From positions 135,001 to 199,000 of the forward strand of contig OZ026569.1 in NCBI GenBank assembly GCA_964020155.1: 64,000 nt of DNA. The letters run 5' to 3'. The translations under genes and the position numbers were made by a program. This document shows positions 1-17,800 of this stretch, one piece after another (position 1 is the first letter of the stretch; the number at the start of each line of letters is the position of its first letter). The notes beneath the pieces were generated by a model. That model did no database searches and was not told where the DNA came from. It was given only the letters and a program-made list of their open reading frames with translations. The stretch comes from Chondrilla cf. caribensis (taxonomy: Eukaryota > Porifera > Demospongiae > Chondrillida > Chondrillidae).

Positions 1-4989
<4,989 letters not shown>

Positions 4990-5323
4990 GACGTTAACTT
5001 GTACGTACTTGGCTAAGCGCTCAGTAAGGTCAGTCTTGCATTAGCGCCTAACAGATCGCGATCATGTGCATGTTGTCATAGCAGCGAGAATTTGCTAAAA
5101 TTAATATAAAATTTAATGTGATAGATATTCAAATTTAGTAAGTACTTCAACATCACAATATATAATAATAATACATGGGATAATCGCACGAGAAATTAAC
5201 ATGCATGATTAGTAAGGGCCCTTGATTCATTACAGTCACACACTACTACTGAACATCACACATGGAACTGGATTATAATCGAAGACTAATCATTCATGCT
5301 GAGTGGATATATACGACCCTCAG

Positions 5324-5554
5324 CTATGGCCAGATCAATATGTGATTGGTGTTCACTCTTTGCATAGCACTTGTTCTGGATCCTCTTATTGACGATCTTA
5401 AAAGGCTAAATGATAATCTACATCGGAGCCATGTCATTACTTGACTATATATATTTCTGGTACATCTCTCTTTTCCGCAAACTTGCCAATCTTTTATATA
5501 TGCAATGGTAGTGGAGGGGCCCATACCACCCAAGGCTGAGAAAATGAGGGGCAT
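5324..5554 (-). mobile_element. LINE reverse-transcriptase C-terminal remnant
   Basis: The minus-strand reading contains GGMGPSTTIAYIKD followed, with a frame break, by VMTWLRCRLSFSLLRSSIRG. The pairing 'GGMGxxxxxxYKRLA ... WLRCRLSFALLRxxIxxIRG' is, from memory, characteristic of the 3' end of animal non-LTR retrotransposon ORFs. A second remnant lies at 56.95-57.18 kb. The piece is short and broken. It occupies the ~1 kb between the end of the P6-containing gene (5,991) and the start of A-left (4,989). Confidence 0.6.
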
Positions 5555-5639
5555 AAAAGACCCGTGTTCAATCTAAAATCACTGTAACATGTAAAATTTT
5601 ATATACAGTACATGTATTATTGTACGTTGATAAGGTTAT

Positions 5640-5672
5640 ATTATTATTATTATTACTATTATTATTATTGCT
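5640..5672. repeat. (TTA)n short microsatellite
   Basis: About 30 bp of ATT/TTA triplets in the AT-rich intergenic stretch between 5,554 and 5,991, which otherwise shows no gene. Confidence 0.7.
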
Positions 5673-5990
5673 GCATGTTAAAAACAAAACGTTTCCAGAA
5701 AATAAAAGTTATGCCAATATAATATAATTTAAAAGAATTCTATTAATTCATTAATTTGTATAGTGCAACATCAGTAGGATTCAAGTGCCTCATAGAGTTC
5801 TAATGTGAACAACAAAGATATTTTTAAAACAACATATTTGAGGTTGAGCTGAGGCTGTATGTGTGTGTGCGTATACATGTGCATGGTTGACTGGTAACAA
5901 AATGGCTGCTACTCACGCACACACCAGCACACACACACAATAAAATATTATATAACATTCTACAACTCACTGTCGTCTTTGCTGGAGAAG

Positions 5991-7735
5991 TTAGTTAGTA
6001 TAGAGTTCTTCTGCCATATCTCTTCTGATAGTGTTCTGTCTGTACAGAACACACCATGAGCAAGGCCGCAGTACATTAGTGGATTGCAGTAACATACATT
6101 CACAAATAATTACCTCTTTCAGTGCAGCGTTTGTATCTTTTTCCACTTTATTAACCTATAATAGCACAATTACAGCTGATGATATCATGCTGTTATCAGT
6201 ATACCATGTCAACAATATAATATAATATGTTATTATAAGTACTTACAATAGCAAATGCATGCATGTCGGGAACATACCAAGTAAGCTCGATTTTTTGGCT
6301 TGTTCTTTCCCTGTGGAATGAACAACAAGTAACATCTACAATTGTGAGCTTTTAACAGTTACTACCATGTAGCTCATTCAGCTACACAGTATAGCCATGT
6401 GCTGATTGCCCCCACTGTGTATGCACAAGACACGTAGCTTGCAGTTAGGGACATACAACAGGTTTTCATAGAATACATCCATTCCTGATTTAATAATCAT
6501 GTTACCATACTCGCACTCATCAGCTATATCAGTGTGGGATCTGTGGAGTGAACATTGAGGAGTAACTATGCTTCAAAATAACTCTCGTAAAGACTGAATT
6601 GGGATCGAAAGAGTTAGTGACAACTAGCAACAATTAAATTATAATTATATATTTCTATGTGTGTGTTCCTGCGCGTAACCACCACAATGAATAATTATTT
6701 ACCGTATAGCCAGAAATATTGGCAGAAAGAATATTTGGCGGTTATTTGAATTTTAGGGTATTGGCGGTTATATTTTGGCAGATGGCAAGCCCAGGTTATA
6801 ATTATATTCATAGCCACGGTTACTGTGTTACCCAATATAAAAACTTCAACGCTTGAAATGACTTTCGAAAATGGAGTTTTTGATCGACAGCTGTATTCTG
6901 TTCCTTTCTCTTGAAGTACCGATACATCGCCATGATTATTTGAGCCACACGGACACGCAACGTCGGTATTACGTCACTTTATTGTGACATAACCCTGATG
7001 CTTGGCATGGGTGCTATTATTTTGGCGAATATTATGTTGGCAGTAGTCGGTCAAACACCAAGCTGCCAAAATGAAATGACCGCCAATATTTCTGGTTATA
7101 CAGTATATTTTAATTTATATTGCGCGAAAAAAGATGGCTGATTTTGAACACCAAGAATTAGAAATTGGGCCAGAATTTGTGCGTTGAAGCTTTGCCAAAC
7201 ATAATAACATTGGCAAAAGTTCTCCTAAAACTAAGGAAGACGCCCAAGTAATTTGAGTGCAGGGGACGGCAGCCCCACGAGTTTTTGAACTTGAATTGTG
7301 CTATCCTACAACTCAAAGAGATGACTACATGTGTTCTTGTTGTGTAATCGTATCAACATTTATCATTCCAAGTAAAATGCCAGATTGATATTATGTTAGA
7401 GTGCTTTAACATTCTTTATGAGCAGTGGAGCATGTTGTAGGATTATGCAATATAAAGTACTCAAAATTACTATGACCTGCCCAAGTGAGTCACTTCATAG
7501 TATAGCAACTCACATGTACATGCACTTCTCCACGGGATCCATCTAGTACCATCTGCAAATAAGTAGGTTAGGAGAAGGTGAGAAGAAGTAGTCCCAAAAG
7601 AAATATATGCATACATCTCACATCAGGAGATCTGTCGGTCTGTTTCTCTCTATTGTTACTCTCTTTAGCACTTGTCATACTGCCAGTGGATTTACTCTTG
7701 ATTTGAGAGAAGATATTTACATTGAAATCACACAC
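5991..7735 (-). CDS. C-terminal small-exon tail of the P6 gene
   Basis: Five tiny exons keep one frame across consensus splice sites: 7,735-7,622 (38 aa, VCDFNVNIFSQ...), 7,552-7,514 (13 aa, MVLDGSRGEVHVH), 6,310-6,278 (11 aa, GKNKPKNRAYL), 6,155-6,114 (14 aa, VNKVEKDTNAALKE), 6,035-5,991 (14 aa then stop). All junctions are phase 0. The last three look helical and charged. No family recognised. The join from P6 (exon ending 8,290, phase 1) to 7,735 does not match in phase, so an exon may be missing or this is a separate small gene. Confidence 0.45.
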
Positions 7736-10700
7736 CTAAGCACTGTAGAGTGGACACACCTCTACACTTAAGACCTGTAGAATGGACACACCTCTGCACC
7801 TAAGCACTGTAGAGTGGACACACCTCTACACCTTAGGACTGTAGAGTGGACACACCTCTACACCTAAGACCTGTAGAGTGGACACACCTCTACACCTAAG
7901 ACCTGTAGAGTGGACACACCTCTACACCTAAGACCTGTAGAGTGGACACACCTCTACACCTAAGACCTGTAGAATGGACACACCTCTACACCTAAGACCT
8001 GTAGAGTGGACACACCTCTACACCTAAGACCTGTAGAGTGGACACACCTCTACACCTAAGACCTGTAGAGTGGACACACCTCTACACCTAAGACCTGTAG
8101 AGTGGACACACCTCTACACCTAGGACCTGTAGAGTGGACACACCTCTACATCTAAGACCTGTAGAGTGGACACACCTCTACATAAGATTGAATAGATGCA
8201 AAAGTATTGAGTTCAATGCCTCATCAGCCCATACACCCTGCCACACAAACACACGAACCAAAGTTAGCAACGTACTTGTTGTACTAAACCTGGATGGTAG
8301 AGTTTAGCATCCTTAACAAAATTAATATTTTTCAGGAAAGCTGTTATTTGCTCACAATCCTAATCAGTAAAAAATAAATTACACAGGAACTCATAACAAC
8401 AATAACAAATATCACTAAAAAATAGTCTCAACATGCATTACCTCATCAAGTGGTTCTTGTTGGGCTTGTACAGCTAGTGGAGGGGAGGAGTCCTCCACAT
8501 TACAGCTAAAGGGAGGGGATCCAGGGGGTGGGGTGCTATCACACACACCTCCTGGTGGGCGGAGTGAGAAGAATGAATGTTTCAACAGTTCAGCAGGTGT
8601 AGGAATGTCCTCCAAATTGAGCTGTGAACAAACCAAAGATGATTTCAACTCACCAATCAACCATTGTTGTGTGCTGTACTCACCTCAAGACAAGCTGACA
8701 CTACATCATAAAGTCCTTCCAGTCCGACACACTCCCTCTCCACAGCAGTACACTGTGAGGACAAGAGGACAGGTGAGATGTACACATGTACCAACACAAC
8801 TACAACCACACACACCTCATCCACTTTGGTGATCCCAAATATTTCCATCAGCAATAGCCCAAAAGAGAACATGTCATCCCATTCAGTAGCTCCTCCTTCA
8901 CCGATGTGTACAGCTTGATCAAAATCAGATATGTAGACTCTGTACCCACTGTCCCCTTCATGAGGACATTGGAAAATATCTTCACAGTTACAACGAACAT
9001 CAACCAGGATGTTTTGTACTGGAGGGGGAGGGGACAGGAAGTAGAGGAAGGGTAAATGAATATATAGTAAAGGTTAAAGAAGAGAAACAAATCAACATGG
9101 TGGGTGATTAGACAATAATAAAATGTCACATCTGTTGTAGACAAAATGGCTGCCACAAGGGTACACTCACACTCCAGATTTCCATGTATGATCTCAACAC
9201 TGTGTAAATACTCTAGTCCTTCCAGAATCTCTCTCAGAATGTACTTTACATTCCACAAGATGAGATCAACTCGATCACTGAACAGTGATGACAGACACTC
9301 TCTCAGTGATGGGAGATGACATTTTGTGATCAAACACTTCAAGTCACCTGATGAGGGATGAGGATGTGGTGTTGTGGGAGGGGTCAGTTACCATGACAAC
9401 AAACTCACCAGTGAACACAGGTGTCAGCTGATAACTGGTCTCTGGATGACCATCACAATCTCCGAGTACAGCACTCAACTCCAGCACATTACAATGATGT
9501 AGACCAGACCACACCTCCAGCTGGTCCAGGGGAGTGGCAGTCTGATGTGTGATAAGTATGTGATAACAGTGCACAGTTATTGTATAATATTCTGTATAAT
9601 ATTATCAGCACAGTGCATGGAATATAATCTTGCTCATTAGACCATACCAACAAGTTGGTACACAGATAGCTGGGGATGGGTCTGTCATTAAGATAGGAAT
9701 TCAATGTTTCGTCACATTAAAGGACATAAAGCTGTCTAAATAACATAGTTAACACGTCTTCTTGGTAGAACTTAGACATTGTTCTTCCATTGATCTTGTA
9801 GGTTAGTCTGACATATCTGTTGTATCTAAGTAAACAGCCATGATATCTATGCCTGTATCAAAAGCTATAGAATATCTTATTTGAGATTCTAGTTATAAAA
9901 TCTTCAGTGTCACTAGGACTTGAAATAGCTTCAGGCATACCTGTACACATTAGGACAATCACATGTTATATGTATGTACACACCTCTTCTGCAGTGAAGG
10001 CCCTGGTGTTGTGGTAAAGGGGGAATCCCCTCCCATGTCTCACTCTCTGCATACTTCGGACCACTCCTGAAGGACATGGTACACGTTCCCCTTCCGAGAA
10101 CACTCCAGGTACATTCTGTGGAGAGGGCGTGACTGACAATAGACAACTGTACAGTTGACACCAGAGAGTGTGCAATGAACTCACTGACAACAACACTCTA
10201 CATCCTTCCTCCCTTGGGGCAGGGGGTGGGGGGATGGACTGGAGGGGTGTGATGTTTGTATCACGACTAGTCTGTATAATACAGAATTAAGGAAAAAATT
10301 ACCATATATGGAACAGTGGACACTGAACCAAGATGACACAATCCAGTAACTTGAAAGAATTCCCAATGTCAACTGGTGGTCAATGCAGGTCAACTCACTG
10401 GATGAACACCACCAGTCACCTCAACCTGATCCTGGTGCTCATCTTGAAATACAGTGGGTACTACCAGGTCCTCTTCTCCTGAACTCACTCCAGTCCTTCC
10501 ACAGTCCTTGCCATCACTGGGATGTGGTCCTCCAACAAATGGTCCTTCTATTCTCCTGATGTGTGGTGAGTTTGACAATGAAGGAGTTGCCTTCAGTCCA
10601 CTAGGAGGGTCCTCTACCGAAGGGGTGTGGACACTCTTCTGTTCACTAGGAGAAGGGTCCTCTACTGAAGGGGTGTGGTCACTCTTCTGTTCAATAGGAG

Positions 10701-12479
10701 GAGGGTCCTCTACTGAAGAGGTGTGGTCACTCTTCTGTTCACTAGGAGGAGGGTCCTCTACTGAAGGGGTGTGGTCACTCTTCTGTCCACTAGGAGGAGG
10801 GTCCTCGACTGAAGGGGTGTGGACACTCTTCTGTTCACTAGGAGGAGGATCCTCTATTAAAGGGGTGTGGTCACTCTTCTGTTCACTAGGAGGAGGGTCC
10901 TCTACTGAAGGGGCGTGGTCACTCTTCTGTCCACTAGGAGGAGGATCCTCTACTGAAGGGGTGTGGTCACTCTTCTGTTCACTAGGAGAGTCCTCTACTG
11001 AAGGGGTGTGGTCACTCTTCTGTTCAATAGGAGGAGGGTCTTTCTGAGGGAATGTTTCATGATTTTGTCTGCTAGGAGAAGTTCCACTTTCAGACTGATT
11101 GGAATGAGGATGATTAAAAGGTTTGGTTAAATTGAAACCTAACAAATCAAAATTGGTACCTCAAAACTACTGTTGGATACTTTGAAGAACGGATGGTTCA
11201 ATATCTCCTCAACTGTTGGTCTTTGTGTTGGGTCAACCTACAGAATATGATGTGATTGTCAACATCAGAACAATACATCAGATGTGGCACAGATAAATGC
11301 ATGCATGTGATGTGTGTGCATCATGCATTTGTAGGTACACAGTATATCACACCCACACACTCACTCTCATTCATATAATTAATCACACACACATCACACC
11401 CCCTACACACACACTCCTCACTTCACCTTGAAACAACATTGTGTTATGTCATGAAGTTCAGTAGCTAATGGAAAGTACTTCTCTAGCAATGAGACCTGGA
11501 GGATTGTGAACAAACACAGTAAACAACAATAACGACAACAGTTGTGTAAACAATCACTTTGAGAAATTTCTTCATTTCTTTGTCTCCTACTGTCAGTGAA
11601 TGTCTAAGAGAGGGCTGAACATGCCAAATAAGGAAATAGTGTAAAGAGTGTGATACCATGGGAACCATGAATGTGAGTACACAATAACCAGCACTACCAG
11701 AGACAGACATTTCAGCTGTATGCCTCTCGTGAATGAGACAGTGAAAGAACAATACACACACAGCGTATAGCCATCTGCAATATATCCTACACACACAACT
11801 CTGGCATAACACACGCCTACCTGAATACCTGCAACAAAACGAGTTTGTTGTTGTAAACAGTGAGAAAGTTTAACAGATGACAACTGAAGAGAGAGAGAGG
11901 ATGAATGTACTATCAGTAGCTGAGGACACACCCACCACACTCAAAGAACACACCTCTTTCTGTGTACTGGGTCCACTTGACCCAACAAAGAACTTCATCG
12001 CGGTACATCCGAAGGACCAGATGTCTTGAGATGTTGACAGGTAGAATGGTATCACTTTGTTTGAGGAACAATAGTAGCATGCCTGAAGGAGAGTTGATGT
12101 ACCATTAGCAGCTGGTCTCCATGACGACAAAACCCCTCACCACTCACCTCGGGAGGTCTGTATCCCGGTGTACCATGAACACCATACCTCACTGGAAGTC
12201 TCATTTCAGATCTCTTCTCCAATCTCTTTCTTGTCCTCTCCACATCCAAAACACTGTCAAAATCAGATATGTAGACTCTGTACCCACTGTCCCCTTCATG
12301 AGGACATTGGAAAATATCTTCACAGTTACAACGAACATCAACCAGGATGTTTTGTACTGGAGGGGGAGGGGACAGGAAGTAGAAATTGTTATTGGAATAA
12401 AATGGCTGATTAGGAAAATGAATGATCACACACATACCACCAACACCCACTCACACACCCACACACACCCATACACCCA

Positions 12480-12534
<55 letters not shown>

Positions 12535-12568
12535 ACACCCACACCCATACACCCACTCACACATACAC

Positions 12569-12633
<65 letters not shown>

Positions 12634-12659
12634 CACACACACCCACACCCATACACCCA

Positions 12660-12744
<85 letters not shown>

Positions 12745-12773
12745 GCGCACACACACGCACTCACACACACACG

Positions 12774-12826
<53 letters not shown>

Positions 12827-12857
12827 ACATACACGTACACACACACACACACATACA

Positions 12858-12907
<50 letters not shown>

Positions 12908-14767
12908 CACACTTCACATCCCGGTGAACTACTCCAATCTTGTGCAAGTACTGAAGACCTGAAAGAGCTTCTCTTAAGATGAACTTGGCATTGCCAAGAA
13001 CGTAACTTGCTTTATCACTTTCTGTTTTGAATTTGAAGAAGTAATGACACAAAGTGGGCATTCCCCTGTCATTCATCATCTTCTTGACGTCACCTGGAAG
13101 GGGGTGAGGGGCATGGTTACTATGACAATGGAGACCTAAGAATTTACACCCATACCAGTAGCTCTAGGCATCAGCTGATAACAAGCTCTTCCTCCATGAT
13201 AGCGTTCATGACGTTCTCCCTCTATCACTGCACTGATCTCCATCACATTACGATGAGAGAGTTTGGACAAGGTTAGCAGTTCATCCTCACGCAAACAGGT
13301 CTATGAGATGTAAACATGAAATAAGTTAGAAGTACATCAATGAAGCAATGAACAACAACAAACCTCTTTGACAGCAAACTCCTTCCCATTGTGGTAGACA
13401 TAGGATACCACCCCATTTCCTCCTTTGCCAATGAAAGCTGACATTGCCTCTTTTGATGGTAGAGGAGCACTACTACCATGAGGGAAGTCTTCACATTGCT
13501 GTAGGGAGGGAGGATATACAGTTGATCTACTGGTTGTCAGTGTGGACACTAGCTCTGGTATTCCAAGACTCCACCATTGCACAATACACACTAACTCACA
13601 CTAAACACAACAGCACCAGAACGTGATTGTGTAACAATTCCTTTTATAGCTTTCTGCTGTTGAGATGGATAAGATCATTGTCACACTAGCATTCAACATA
13701 ATATGGTCATTGTTGAACATAAAGTGGGACTATACACAAATTAACTAACCCTAGACTAGGTGAGAGAAACATTCTTAACACCTAGTGTACCGTGAAGTTA
13801 ATGTGGAAGTAGTTACTAGGTGGAGGGAACAAACAATCCCACAGCTGGGGAAGTTGAGCTGTGAGTACTTCATGGACAAGTTCAAATTGACTGTTTAGCA
13901 GGTAGTGCATGTAGATGGTATTGCCTTTGTTTGGTGAGAATTCCCAATAGCATCCAACATGTCACAAGTCACAAGTGATAGGTGATGACATTCTAGTGCA
14001 TGGTGGTTAGTCAAGATTAAAATAAATAACTTAATATCAGGTTTGATTCTACCTTGTGACTACTAGACATTGATCCTTCACTTTCCACTGGATTTGTAGT
14101 GGTACTTTGAGGTGTACTTTGCTTCATCCTTTGTAAACTTGCACACTAATATAACGATATCAATTACGAGAGAAGCATACATGGATGTTGGTTGGTTTGC
14201 TCATACATTACAATATCGATATCTGAGTATAGTACAAAATAAGTACCTATAAGTACCTGTCAGTAAATAAGTAAATAAGTAAGGTATTGGTGATCCACTG
14301 ACCACCAAATATCACTTTACAAAAACAAAAGCACACAGTCTCACATTACTGCTGTTATCCTGCACAGGGAAACGTAGGCTTCTCTCATCACTATTATTAG
14401 AAGATACATGGTTGTCGTTTTGATACAAGTCACCACTTTGCTGTGGATCAGAAATATAGTACAGTGTAATAGAACACTAAGTCCCTAACATTGAGTCACT
14501 TTGCAAAGAATGAAAACAAGCAAAATACTAACATAAGACAATATCTTATGTTATCATACTTTAAAATTTCCAACACTCAACAATAACTCATCATAGGGTT
14601 CATTCAACAATAAATGAACTAACCTTGGCCTGTTGCTGCTGCAGTCCTGCCATCAATGCCTCCCTCTCTTCTGTGGTGTTGTCTGGATACATGTTCATTG
14701 TTTGGATGTCATGTTGTGTGGGTCTCACCTAATATGGTACTGATCTTACAGCTGGACACATACAACA

Positions 14768-14835
<68 letters not shown>

Positions 14836-17800
14836 TCATAACACTGTACTCACCCTATCACTGTCCTTGCTACCACTGTCTACACAGGAGACACAGCTGT
14901 TATGGTTCAACATGTTGTTGATGTGGTCCTTTGAGTGGACCACCTCAACAACAGCGGAATGACTGATATCGTAAGGAGCAACTGATTGACTGTGTTTACT
15001 GGTCAAGAGATGAGCTAGCTTCTCAGGGGTCTTGACACCAAGAACTTGTTTACAACCCTAATCAATTAACAACATAACAACAAATATAACGAGATATCAA
15101 TAAAATTAATAGTCTCAACATTTATTACCTCATCATGTGTTTCTTGTTGGGCTTGTACAGCTAGTGGAGGGGAGGTGTCCTCCACATTACAGCTAACGGG
15201 AGGGGACCGAGGGGGTGGGGTGCTATCACACACACCTCCTGGTGGGTGGAGTGAGAAGAATGAATGTTGCAACAGTTCAGCAGGTGTACGAATGTCCTCC
15301 AAATTGATCTGTGAACAAACCAAAGATGATTTCAACTCACTAATCAACCATTGTTGTGTGCTGTACTCACCTCAAGACAAGCTGACACTACATCATAAAG
15401 TCCTTCCAGTCCGACACACTCCCTCTCCACAGCAGTACACTGTGAGGACAAGAGGACAGGTGAGATGTACACATGTACCAACACAACTACAACCACACAC
15501 ACCTCATCCACTTTGGTGATCCCAAATATTTCCATCAGCAATAGCCCAAAAGAGAACATGTCATCCCATTCAGTAGCTCCTCCTTCACCGATGTGTACAG
15601 CTTGATCAAAATCAGATATGTAGACTCTGTACCCACTGTCCCCTTCATGAGGACATTGGAAAATATCTTCACAGTTACAACGAACATCAACCAGGATGTT
15701 TTGTACTGGAGGGGGAGGGGACAAAAAGTAGGGGAAGGGTAAATCAAGTGTACCATGTTAGGTGACTAGACAATAATAAAATGTTGATTTGGGAGACAAC
15801 ATTCGACAATCAAAGCTAAACACTGACACAAACCAAATTGAAATACAAACAAAATTAAGGCCGACTATGGGGAAAACGATCAAATCAATGTTGACAAACA
15901 GCATTTCCTGGGTGTAGCACGGGACATTTAATGTAATGTTGACAGAGATAGATTACAATGACACATATGTATGTACTTCTGTGATGGAATAAATGGCGAA
16001 TTTCAAGCATGGTCAAGTAAGTGTATTACATTTTTGTTCAAATTCTCAAAGCAATGCCAGAATAAAATGACAATCCCTTATGGCAGTCCACAGGTGCCAC
16101 TAAGGATGATTGATGACAATTGATGTGAAACAACTTCTGATGTGAACTGAAGAAGAATTGTGAGCAACATACAAGGAAACAGAAACTCACTAACATAATA
16201 TTATTACTAGGTGTGCACTTTGTGCAGAACCTCGCTATGGAAGAAAAGTACATCTAGTCTACATAGACGTATATATATTAACTTAAACAATTGTATTGCA
16301 ATATTAGGTAACTTTTGAAAAAAACAAACAAACAAAAAACAGCACTTCCATGTCATGCGCATGCCCTCATGCCATGACGTCATATATTATGTGCAAATGG
16401 CTGACAAGATGGACGTCATCATGGCCGGCCAATTCTAGGTCCCGAACTTTGAAACTCTCGGCGAAAGAAAGCACAAATGGGACAAAATCTAGAATTTTTA
16501 ACCCGGAAACTAATCAAATGAGTGGGCGCCAACTCTGGGCACCCTTATGCAACGGAAACAGATAACCTCGCGGTATAAACCGCTCGGTAATAAGAAGAAT
16601 TGTGTGTGAATAAACAGACACCAAAGATTGGCTAGGAATAATGTAAACAAAATGGCTGCCATGTGGGTACACTCACACTTCAGATTTCCATGTATGATTC
16701 TCTCAACACTGTGTAAATACTTCAGTCCTTCCAGAATCTCTCTCAGAATGTACTTTACATTCCACAAGATGAGATCAACTTGATCACTGAACAGTGATGA
16801 CAGACACTCTCTCAGTGATGGGAGATGACATTTTCCCATCAAATGCTTCAAGTCACCTGATGAGGGATGAGGGTGTATCATTGTGGGAGGGGTCAGTTAC
16901 CATGACAACAAACTCACCAGTAAACACAGGTGTCAGCTGATAACAAGTTCCTGGATGACCATCACAATCTCCGAGTACAGCACTCAACTCCAGCACATTA
17001 CGATGATGTAGACCAGACCACACCTCCAGCTGGTCCAGTGGAGTGGCCGTCTGGGGTGTAATAAGCATGTGACATCAGTGTATGGTAATTGTATATGATA
17101 TTTTACATCATAACTACAGTAGAATGTAATCTGAATATTATTATCAGTACATAGCAGTAATGTAAAGAATCAGCTCACATCAACCAGTTAGCACACAGAT
17201 AGCTTAACTTGGGGATGGTCCTGTCATTAGTGATGGGAATTCAAATGTCATGTTACATTAAAGGACATTAAGCCATGAAAAGCCTCACTTTTACATAAAC
17301 AACTTGTTTTATCTGGTGTAAGCAAAGAGCTATAAGACCTCTTTATGTCTGTATCAAAAGTTGTGGAATAATTTATTTGGTGTTCTTGTTATACAAAACT
17401 TCTTCAGGGCCACAAGGACTAAAAATGGCTTCAGGTATACCTGTACACATCAAAACAATCATGTATTATTCAGTGGTTAAGACATGGGCCAAGTGTCCAT
17501 GTCTTAACCAGTATAGCATCCGTTGCTAGCGCTTTATACATTATAAAATTGCTGTATAATAGTACTGTTTCTACGGTAACAGATGCTATATGTATGTACA
17601 CACCTCTTCTGCAGTGAAGGTGGTAGGGTTGAAATCAGTCTTCCATTTTTGTGAACCTGTGTGTACTACAGTCTGGAAAACTAGCACGTTCTACTTTTAC
17701 TGTCATCTAGTGTGTTTGTACGGATTATTGGGCAACTCTTCATTTTTATGCATACCAGGCTCTGTTTTTTTGGTAGATACAGTACAAGTGGGCCCTGGCC

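Noticed and set aside
6420..6545. Possible exon SHTDIADECEYGNMIIKSGM on the minus strand
   Set aside because: It has an acceptor and is open to a stop, but its phase does not fit the neighbouring small exons, which join without it.
7738..8185. CRISPR-like regular repeat array
   Set aside because: No unique spacers: the 32-bp units are directly tandem in a eukaryotic intron. The same applies to the 47-, 40- and 48-bp arrays.
12121..12982. Long ORFs of alternating His-Thr or Cys-Val residues on both strands
   Set aside because: They are translations of (CA)n/(GT)n microsatellites; the same appears wherever the tract occurs.
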